Source of the DNA: Actinidia chinensis
Taxonomy: Eukaryota; Streptophyta; Magnoliopsida; Ericales; Actinidiaceae
Reading direction: 5' to 3'
Assembly: GCA_009663005.1 (NCBI GenBank)
Contig: VIGQ01002083.1
Span: 147,501-167,500, forward strand
DNA length: 20,000 bases
A model generated the notes under the pieces. It ran no database searches. It saw nothing but the letters and a program-made list of their open reading frames with translations, and was not told the DNA's origin. Every line of letters starts with the position of its first letter. Position 1 is the stretch's first letter. Position numbers and translations under genes: made by a program. Positions 9,014 to 16,446 of the stretch are shown here, piece by piece.

Positions 9014-9066
9014 TCTACTGTACACAATGCGTGCATCATAAAAATATTATATTAAAGTTGTGGTGT

Positions 9067-9202
9067 ATATTACGATTGATGTGGGGATGAATATTAGAAA
9101 TAATAAAAAATAATGTGTTACGCATTATTATGATAAATGTTACGATATTTTGTGTGATACAATTTGTATTTTTTTTACGTCGATTATGATGAATGTTACG
9201 AT
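9067..9202 (+). repeat. Short direct repeats downstream of the RALF-like gene
   Basis: TTATGATAAATGTTACGAT at 9128-9146 recurs with one change as TTATGATGAATGTTACGAT at 9184-9202, 56 bases apart. A shorter related ATTACGAT occurs at about 9069. They lie in or just past the probable 3' untranslated region. Confidence 0.65.
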
Positions 9203-9699
9203 CGCATGTAGTAATATTATACATGAGAGCACTATATGTACTATTTTTTGAATATGTATTGTAGCCATTCCCATAAGTATTTTGTGTAATCAGTTTCAAG
9301 TTTGAGCCAGATTAATACTGTTGGTTATTTAGTTCTTAAAAGAACTCATGTAACTTCACCCCTGTGCATTACAATGATGATTCGAACCGTTAATCTTATA
9401 GAATACACTGAGATGATCATTCATATAAAAATCATATTGATCATGTATTATCGAATCATTTTTGTCAAGACATCAATAGACATTTTTTTAAGATAATTTG
9501 ATTAATTTGACCATGTGGTTACATTTCCTATCAACCCTATTTTATTGTATTTTATTGTATAAAAGATCTTTCGAGTGTATTTTTCAAATTGTTGATCCAA
9601 TTGTTCAGATTTCATCTTTTTTGTTTACTTTTCTTTTTTTTCCTCCACGTACCTTTTATTTTCATATTGAGTACATATCTTCTTCCTTCTGTTCACAAA
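9203..9699. other. AT-rich stretch, no gene seen
   Basis: Frames at 9302-9496 and 9498-9728 are low-complexity, rich in Ile/Phe/Leu, and match no family I know. Nothing else can be supported. Confidence 0.45.
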
Positions 9700-9895
9700 G
9701 TTTTCGTTTGGTATTGCTTAAAAACTAAGCTTTTTTAAGCTTGTTACTAAAAAAGTTAAGATTTTTTTTTGCCTTTATTTTAGCTACAAATAAAAACAAA
9801 AACAAAAACCAAAAAGAAAATAAACCAACTTTGACTGGATTTTTTGCTTATAAATTTAAAAAAAGCCAATCGAAAAATTAGTACCAAACGGAGCC
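9700..9895. mobile_element. MITE with terminal inverted repeats, copy 2
   Basis: The left end reads CGTTTGGTATTGC (from 9705) and the right end reads TACCAAACGGAGCC (to 9895), giving inverted termini around CGTTTGGTA. The size is about 195 bp, non-coding and A/T-rich. It is related in the same orientation to 1732-1930. The target duplication is not clear, so the superfamily is not assigned. Confidence 0.7.
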
Positions 9896-10513
9896 AAAAT
9901 ACACTTAAACGAGAGTTTGGGCCTATGGACCCATTGGGTGTGCTCCGATAATTCAATTTGTTTATTTTATAAAACCTTCATGAAAAAATCAGAACAATTA
10001 GACAATCATAAGGTTTAACTACTATACTTGTTTTCGGAAAAATAACAAATCTCATCATCCATACAAAACGAATTAATTGTGCTACATTGATATCAAACAT
10101 ATATTAAACTATAACTCATAGAAAGAAAGAAAATAATCTATAATAAAATCAACGAAAATAATGAATTCAATATGAACTCTTTTATGTTTAGTTATTTATT
10201 GATATCCTATAATTAATTATGGAATTGGTTTATGAATCCTGTTCTTTTCTTTTTTTATAGTTAAATATGATAAAATCATGTAGTTAATTAAAATTATCAG
10301 ATTATTCTAAATAGAGTGGACTACTTTAAGGTTCGTCCACTTGCATGATGGCTTCACTTGTGGCGCCACAAGCTTGGGAGACTATTGTTCCTAGTTTTGT
10401 GAATCTATAGCCTATTTCTATAATGACAAAGTATTGATGGTCCTGACAAAGACTAGTTTTGTGGTTTTGTTTGTTTCCATCTACAATTGTGGCCACTCGC
10501 TCGTAAAGTTTGG
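9896..10513. other. Intergenic stretch with one perfect 16-bp palindrome
   Basis: CTTGTGGCGCCACAAG at 10357-10372 is perfectly self-complementary in an otherwise AT-rich stretch. No coding potential is seen. Confidence 0.5.
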
Positions 10514-10769
10514 AATGTTAAAAAAGGTAAAAATTATATATATAATATTACTAATAATAAGAAAATAATTTTTGAACTATTTTTTTTTATCAAATATACT
10601 CTATTTTTTGTCTTTATTATGGAGTGCATTTGGTAATTTACTTTGCACTTCTTTTTTTACCAAATAGACTCCATAATAAAGATAAAAAATAGAGTGCATT
10701 TTATAAAAAAAAGAGTGCAAAAATTATTTTTCTATATAAAATTAAAATGTTAAAAAAGGTAAAAATTAT
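10514..10769. mobile_element. Long-armed hairpin element flanked by 24-bp direct repeats
   Basis: The left arm 10562-10635 (starting AAAATAATTTTTG, including CTCTATTTTTTG, CTTTATTATGGAGT and TTTGGTAA) pairs over about 74 bases with the right arm 10657-10730, with a 21-base loop. Identical 24-base direct repeats (AATGTTAAAAAAGGT...) flank it at 10514-10537 and 10746-10769. The hairpin is MITE-like. The flanking repeat is longer than normal target duplications (2-11 bp), so it may have arisen by local duplication. A second small palindrome GGTAAAAATTAT...ATAATTTTTACC follows at 10758-10788. Confidence 0.7.
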
Positions 10770-10805
10770 CGTATATATATAATTTTTACCTTTATTAATA
10801 TTATA

Positions 10806-11002
10806 TTAGAGCATCAACATCAACCCCTTTAAATTTAAATTAAATTATATTTTAAAATTTTAATTTAATTAGTTACTTTTTTTTAATACTAATTACATAG
10901 ATTTTTTATTTTAATTAAATTCTATCATAATATTAGGGAAGTGATTTTTACACTCCATAATTTAATTTTTACACTCCAAAGTAGGAGTGCAAAAATCAAC
11001 AT

Positions 11003-11033
<31 letters not shown>

Positions 11034-11513
11034 TAGAGATAGAGTGCAGAAATCAAATTGCGGAGTGCGAAAATCAATTTTCTAATATTAATTCATTACT
11101 ATTTCATTGTTATTTTTTCGTTGTATTGTACAAGGTTTTTTTTTTCAATGGTCATATGTTTAAAGGGTATATTTTTAAAATGATCATATTGTTTTAACAA
11201 TATTACTTTTTATAAATTATATTTTTATAATGATCAGATATTTATATTTTTATCTAAACTCATAAAATAAGACCATGTGGCTCTTAATTGAACAGTATCT
11301 GGATAAAAGGATAGAGTGTAGTAAGTTAATTGATACAATTAAAACTAAAAAGTATAAATATATATTTTAGTAAAGATTTAGGGTCCAAAAAATAATTTAT
11401 CCCCAAAGATTTAACATGTGAATAGTGCCTAGTCATTTTTGGTTAAACTAAATGGGTAGGTTATTTTGGTTATTTTGATATGGACCATGGCCAACTTGAC
11501 GTGGATGCTCTAA
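10806..11513. mobile_element. Transposon-like element with TTAGAGCATC / GATGCTCTAA termini
   Basis: TTAGAGCATCAACATCAA at the left end is matched by the inverted TTGACGTGGATGCTCTAA at the right end (708 bp between outer bases). Termini of the GAGCATC type flanked by TTA/TAA are familiar from plant Tourist/PIF-Harbinger MITEs, which is the likely class. There is no transposase frame inside. It contains the nested element at 10928-11090. Confidence 0.55.
10928..11090. mobile_element. Nested palindromic MITE
   Basis: Ends TAATATTAG and CTAATATTA are inverted. The arms carry TGATTTTTACACTCC and its inverted counterpart GGAGTGCGAAAATCA, then a second ACTCC/GGAGT pair. The centre itself is a palindrome (AGGAGTGCAAAAATCA ... 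TGATTTCTGCACTCCT). The element is 163 bp. It shares the GAGTGCA motif with the hairpin at 10562-10730, so the two may be related families. Confidence 0.75.
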
Positions 11514-11550
11514 TAAATTAAAGATTAATTATTTCATGTTTTATTATGAT

Positions 11551-11893
11551 TTTGGACTGTAGCGGTGCAGTCCAAATATTTTGGGCTACGTTTTGTTCTC
11601 ATTTTGATGATATGATCCAAATCGTTCATATTGTAAACCTCAACGATAATTTTAATACTTTAAAATCACGTTAATCAGATACAAATTAGTGAGCGATAAA
11701 TATTAATTTATATTAAAATAAATAAATATAATCATATATGACATACTTATTTATTAAGTTATAAAATTAAATTGAATAAATATCAATTTTTAGCCAATTA
11801 ATATGATTTTTACTATATTAATCTATATAATATAATTTATAATATAAATAATTTAAATCCCAAAATATTTGAGCTACACTGTGCAGTCCAAAC
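11551..11893. mobile_element. MITE-like element with roughly 33-bp inverted termini
   Basis: The left end TTGGACTGTAGCGGTGCAG followed by TCCAAATATTTTGGG is mirrored at the right end by CCCAAAATATTTGAGCTACA followed by CTGTGCAGTCCAA. The 340-bp interior is AT-rich without a coding frame. The target duplication is unclear. Confidence 0.65.
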
Positions 11894-12115
11894 TGACCAA
11901 ACCTTTCAACTTTAAAAAGCTGTCCTTATTCTTTTGGAATTTCACTGGAAAAGATCATAAAAACTTGGTCTATATTTTTTGGTGTTGTTATAAGGGGCCC
12001 CACAACTTTTAGTCAGACTAGTCAACTTTTTTTAAAAAAATTATAAAATTTTTATTAATAATAATAAGACAATGAGTAAAACATATACATATATCATTTC
12101 AATAACAAATAAAAA

Positions 12116-12675
12116 GAGTAAATTTCAATGATCTCTCCTAATTTTTTTGATATATACAGTAATTTTCTCTGTAGTTTTAGAAATAATAGATTTGTCATAC
12201 TTTTAAAACTAATATTAAGGTTCTTTTTTAGAACTCAGTTTTGTGCAAAAATAACAAATCTATCCTTAGATTTATGGCTTCTGAATATTTTTTTCTCAGT
12301 ATACCCATTAAGATAAAGTAATGTTCTCTTTTTTGTTTCTCAAATATTATTTTTTTTAAACTTTTTTTAATCAATGAGTATTTTTTTAAAAAAATAATCT
12401 AATATTTTACTTTTTATGTGCTCCTAATCTAAACATATTTTAAAAATAAACTATTTGTCAATTATAATTTTTTTTATTATTTTAACCGGCGTATTGTGAA
12501 AAAAAGTTTAAGCCCTAAATTAAAGGGCAAATTTATTAGTTTTAAACAAAAATAAGTTTCAGTGGAGAATCTTGATATTAATTTTAAAAATAAAAAAATT
12601 AGTGTTATTTTTAAAATTATAAAAAATATAATTATATTTATCAAAAATCTCTTAAGACGGTAGTGAAATTTACCC
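12116..12675. mobile_element. 560-bp foldback transposon with 8-bp target duplication
   Basis: The left terminus GAGTAAATTTCAATG and the right terminus (reverse complement GGGTAAATTTCACTACC) begin inverted arms of about 190 bp each (12116-12310 and 12481-12675). Similar reading frames appear on opposite strands in the two arms, which is the signature of an inverted repeat and not of two genes. AATAAAAA flanks both sides (12108-12115 and 12676-12683). If one mismatch is allowed the duplication is 9 bp. Eight bases fits hAT, nine fits Mutator-like elements. It is non-autonomous. Confidence 0.8.
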
Positions 12676-12700
12676 AATAAAAAACTATTACAAACGAAAA

Positions 12701-12806
12701 AACTTAGCAGGACTTGTCAACGTTAAAAATGTATCACTTTCACTCTTTTCCCTCAACTTAGCAGGACTTGTCAACATAAAATTGTATCACTTTCACTCTT
12801 CCCTTA
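12701..12806 (+). repeat. 54-bp tandem duplication
   Basis: AACTTAGCAGGACTTGTCAA starts at 12701 and again at 12755. Both units continue with GTATCACTTTCACTCTT. It lies 18 bases from the target duplication of the 560-bp element. Confidence 0.85.
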
Positions 12807-12836
12807 ACTTTCCGGCTACTTGTATCAAATTCGTGG

Positions 12837-13182
12837 AATGTGTTTGGATGACTAACAAACTAAATGATTTGAAATTAAAAAAAAAAATTATCCATTGAAT
12901 TTTAAGATAAAAAAAATAGAATTTTAAATAACTCCAACGTATGTGTCATTTGACAAATTCCTCAACCTTCTCACTCATCTAAACTTCGCTTCTAATATTT
13001 TGCCTCATCTATTCTCACATTCCCCTCCTCTCTCCTCTCTCCCTTTCTTCCGAAAATGGGTGTTAATTTCAATTCATGTAATTGAAATATTTTTTTTAAA
13101 AAAATGTATTCAAATTGAAGATTTAAAATCAAATAGAGATTTGAAATCCTTGGGAGTATTTCAATTTGCGTATCCAAACATT
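12837..13182. mobile_element. Possible MITE with short inverted termini
   Basis: AATGTGTTTGGATG at the left is matched by the inverted TATCCAAACATT at the right. Interior stretches around GATTTGAAAT and ATTTCAAAT-like sequence also pair loosely. The target site is not resolved. Frames at 12943-13194 are composition-driven. Confidence 0.45.
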
Positions 13183-13305
13183 GCCTTAACTTAACTTTGA
13201 AGTTGTGAATTGACTTAGGTCTTGTTGGGATCCTTTCCTTTTATTCTTTTTGGATTTTTAAACTCAAAAAAAAAACTAAACATGATTAGGGTATGGCTTT
13301 TAAGT

Positions 13306-13312
13306 TATAAAA
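13306..13312 (+). promoter_or_regulatory. TATA box of the receptor kinase gene
   Basis: TATAAAA lies 128 bases upstream of the ATG at 13434. A start near 13340 would give a leader of about 95 bases. Many CrRLK1L genes have a 5'-UTR intron; I see no clear sign of one here. Confidence 0.5.
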
Positions 13313-13318
13313 TGTTTT

Positions 13319-13340
13319 GACTTTGACCGAAGTCAAAGTC
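13319..13340. promoter_or_regulatory. Palindromic double W-box
   Basis: GACTTTGAC-CGAA-GTCAAAGTC is a perfect 9-bp inverted repeat with a 4-base spacer. It contains the WRKY-binding core TTGAC on both strands (TTGACC on plus; TTGACT on minus, plus a further TTGACT on plus at 13317). It sits between the TATA box and the likely transcription start. Control by WRKY factors is an inference from the motif. Confidence 0.55.
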
Positions 13341-13433
13341 TCGAAAAATATCAGGAGCCCATCTTCTTCTTCAAATAAAATTAATCCAAAACCTTCCATT
13401 TTCGTCACTCTGTTTTTCACGCTTAGCCTTCCC

Positions 13434-16067
13434 ATGGAGAAGAACCACAAATACCTCACTATTTTGCTTCCATATCTGGCTACGATCTACTTCATCTCCT
13501 CGTTCTACTTCCCTGTATCCGCTTACGATCCCCCATACGAAATCGCCCTCAACTGTGGCTCCGCCGACGATTCACTGGCGAACGGCCGGAATTGGATGGG
13601 AGACGTCGGAAAAAACTTCACATCCCAAAACGAGCCCAACGCATCGGTAAAAACAATCGCTCTACAATCCCCATCCGCAGAACCGATTCCGTACTCAACC
13701 GCTCGGATCTTCCTTTCACAGTTCACCTATTCGTTCCAAGTCCCCAGTGGCCCCAAATTCGTCCGCCTCTACTTTTTCCCCTCGCTCTACCCGGAATTCG
13801 ATGTCCAAACGACCCCAACCCCACCCGCACCACGTCGTTATTATTGCTCAGAGCCGGCATCTACACCTTCCTCAGCAACTTCAGCGCCTCCCTCGCCGCG
13901 AACCACACAAAATCCGATCGGATTTTCAAGGAATTTGTCATCAATGTCCCAGAAGAAGATAACCACTGGTTGAACATAACGTTTGTGCCATCTCTTGATG
14001 GTCACGCGTTTGTCAATGGAATCGAAGTGGTTTCGATGCCAAATTTTCTCTACTATAGGCCGAGTGGCGATAGAGGAATCCCGATCGCTGGTCAGCGGTT
14101 GGGTGCTCCTTTCTTTCTGGAGAATTCAACGGCCTTGGAGACTTTGTACCGGTTGAACGTGGGAGGCAAGACGATATCGCCCGATCAAGATACCGGAATG
14201 CTTCGTACCTGGTCAATGGATGACGATTTTCTATCCGCGTTCCAAGGTATCCCGCTCTTTAACTTAACGATTCAAGTGAAGCACTCCGAACAATTTCCTG
14301 CGTATTTAGCCCCAGACTACGTCTATCAAACGGTAAGATCAATGGGTCCAAACCAAAGGGTAAACGAAATGAATAACCTATCGTGGAACAAGTACCGGTG
14401 CTTTGGGTTCAACACTTGTTAGGCTCCATTTCTGTGAGATCTATCCCAACATTCGTGGCCCTCAAGACCGGGAGTTTCATATATACATCGACCGGTTCAC
14501 GGTGGAAGAACAAGCCGACGTCATAAATTGGAGCGGTGAAAATGCCGCTGCCTCGTACAGGGACTATGTTGTGCAGCTGCAGCGCGGAGGAAGCCAGCGC
14601 GAGTATGCACTTCTGGTTGAGATGCACCCGAACCCGACCTACAGAACTTCTTACGCAGACGTCATTCTGAATGGGATTGAGCTTTTCAAATTAAGTAACT
14701 TCACGGGGAGTCTTGCCGGGCCGAACCCCGAGGCATACGTGCCTTCCCTGGCCGAAACGCCTTTTCCCTCGCTAAAGCGTGGGAAAAAGATGGGAGATAA
14801 GATTGTGGTGGTGTCGATTGTTTGCGGTGCGGCCATCTTAATGGCTCTCCTGATCGTCTTCGTTCTCAAGCGACGGAGTAGTAGGAAGCCAGATGACCGA
14901 AGAAATGGGACTAAGACGGAAGGGACGTCATCTCTACCGTCAAATCGGTGTCACCATTTCTCGATCGCGATATTAGATAGCGGGCCACACGGAATACTTT
15001 AACGAGGCCCCCCCGGCTTTCAATTCTCTCGGGAATTGTAGGGTTCGGGGAACGTGTACAAAGGTTACATAGATGATCGGATCACTCCGGTTGCAATCAA
15101 GCGGTTGAATCCGGGATCGCAACAAGGAGCCCGCGAGTTCCACTCAGAGATCCTAATGCTCTCCAAGCTCCGCCACCAACATCTCGTGTCCCTGATCGGC
15201 TACTGTGACGAAGAAGAAGAGATGATCCTCGTGTATGACTACATGGCCCGTGGGACCCTCCGCGATCATCTCTACAAGACGGATAAACCCCCCCTGCCCT
15301 GGAAACAGAGGCTAGAGATCTGCATCGGCACGGCCCACGGGTTACATTACCTTCATACTGGCACGGAGTACTCCATCATACACCGGGATGTGAAGACCAC
15401 AAACATACTTTTGGATGAGAATTGGGTGGCCAAGGTTTCGGACTTCGGGCTGTCTAGGGTGGGCCCCACAAGCTCCTCGGCCACCTACGTTAGCACAGCG
15501 GTCAAGGGGAGTTTCGGGTACATGGACCCGGAGTACTTTCTCCGTCGGCAGCTGACGGAGAAGTCCGACGTGTACTCCTTCGGAGTGGTGCTTTTTGAGG
15601 TGCTGTGCGCGAGGCCGCCCTTGGTTCAAACCCTCGGGAAAGAGCAAGTGAACCTGGCCGAGTGGGCCAGACAATGCCATCGGAATGGGAAACTGCATCA
15701 GATCATTGACCGGCACATGGCTGGCGAGATTGCCCCCGAGTGTTTGAGAAAATTTGGAGAGCTCGCCGCAAGCTGCGTGCATGACGAGGGAATCAAACGC
15801 CCCTCGATGAACGACGTGGTGTGGACTCTGGAGTTCGCACTGAAACTCCAGAGAGATGTGGAGCAGGGAATCGAGCTTGGCTTGCCTCATCCCGAACACA
15901 ACGAAGAGACCGATGATAAGACAACCGTTGATGACCTATTTTCTGATGAGAAATCAGGGACTTGTGATTCAACAAGCAATGGTGGGTTAAGCTCCACCTG
16001 CAATAGTTCATCAATGGCCATGACCAGTGGTGTTTTCTCAGAGATCATGAATCCCATGGCTAGATGA
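13434..16067 (+). pseudogene. FERONIA-type CrRLK1L receptor-like kinase, broken by small frameshifts
   Basis: CrRLK1L kinases are plasma-membrane receptors with a malectin-like ectodomain that sense RALF peptides and wall status. The span (2634 bases, about 877 codons) equals the family's usual length and is intronless as typical. Order: signal peptide (first 30 residues, ending FPVSA), malectin-like domain (YEIALNCGS at about 13530, KFVRLYFFPS at about 13757, RAGIYTFLSNFSAS from 13850, AFVNGIEVVSMP from 14005, ALETLYRLNVGG from 14133, LVRLHFCEIYPN from 14415, DVILNGIELFK from about 14661), transmembrane helix 14802-14867, juxtamembrane TSSLPSN-x-C, kinase, and the family C-terminus FSEIMNP. 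At least four breaks are needed: near 13798-13803 (shift after EFD), near 14383-14403 (the SW...STLVRLHF junction; TAG at 14420 in the previous frame), within about 14960-15040 (stops at 15000 and 15039), and one extra G just after the GFG of the glycine loop (15047-15051). All are small, so this is a recently broken gene or a sequence with consensus errors. The start at 13434 is preferred over 13317 because the signal peptide begins there. Confidence 0.9.
15051..16067 (+). CDS. Intact kinase-domain frame of the CrRLK1L gene
   Basis: This 339-codon continuous part carries serine/threonine kinase subdomains from the end of the glycine loop (NVYKG). Visible residues are the ATP lysine in VAIK (15099-15101), the catalytic aspartate in HRDVKTTN (15387-15389), DFG (15441-15449), the activation-segment end GYMDPEYF, and [12 protein letters not shown]. 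The [17 protein letters not shown] and [12 protein letters not shown] blocks and the ending FSEIMNP are characteristic of FERONIA-like CrRLK1L proteins. No catalytic residue is missing. The frame has no natural start: it opens at AAC/GTG directly after the frameshifted glycine loop. The first internal methionine is after the ATP lysine, so independent translation would give an incomplete kinase. It is part of the gene at 13434-16067 and shows that the coding content there is well preserved. Confidence 0.93.
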   Translation, partial: NVYKGYIDDRITPVAIKRLNPGSQQGAREFHSEILMLSKLRHQHLVSLIGYCDEEEEMILVYDYMARGTLRDHLYKTDKPPLPWKQRLEICIGTAHGLHYLHTGTEYSIIHRDVKTTNILLDENWVAKVSDFGLSRVGPTSSSATYVSTAVKGSFGYMDPEYFLRRQLTEKSDVYSFGVVLFEVLCARPPLVQTLGKEQVNLAEWARQCHRNGKLHQIIDRHMAGEIAPECLRKFGELAASCVHDEGIKRPSMNDVVWTLEFALKLQRDVEQGIELGLPHPEHNEETDDKTTVDDLFSDEKSGTCDSTSNGGLSSTCNSSSMAMTSGVFSEIMNPMAR

Positions 16068-16446
16068 TATATAGTATTGTCCACTAAATGCTGTTTTAAT
16101 ACGTATACGAATATACAATGGTGTATTTTGAGACTTCTTCATCACCATGTTTGAATTTTCTCAATTTGTGTTTGAAACCAGCTTATTATCAGTGTGGGTT
16201 TACTGTAATCATTGTGCAATTTCCTGGTTCCATAGCATTTACATGTCGTTGTATAATATATATATATTTAGCCACACAGAATGATTTAATTCTGTTGAGA
16301 ATAAACTGTTTTATCGGTAACATTTTTAAGAGACCAATTTTGTCGGACTATTTCTTTCCTATTCCATTTTAAATACTATTTCGTTTCTTCTTCTTTTTTA
16401 AAATTCTGTAAAAAAACAAAAAGGAGATATATATTGTGTGTGTATA
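16068..16446. other. 3' flank of the receptor kinase gene
   Basis: The AT-rich stretch immediately downstream of the TGA is presumably 3' UTR and terminator. A TATATATATATTT run lies at about 16256-16269. No clear polyadenylation hexamer stands out. The 84-residue frame at 16118-16372 is not protein-like. Confidence 0.4.

Noticed and set aside
9380..9395. GATTCGAAC-like sequence recalling a tRNA T-arm
   Set aside because: No acceptor stem, D-arm or anticodon arm can be folded around it.
12128..12677. Two similar small frames on opposite strands
   Set aside because: They are the two arms of one inverted-repeat element, not a gene pair.
15342..15899. 185-residue minus-strand frame opposite the kinase
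   Set aside because: Shadow of the conserved GC-rich kinase coding strand; no domain in the antisense product.
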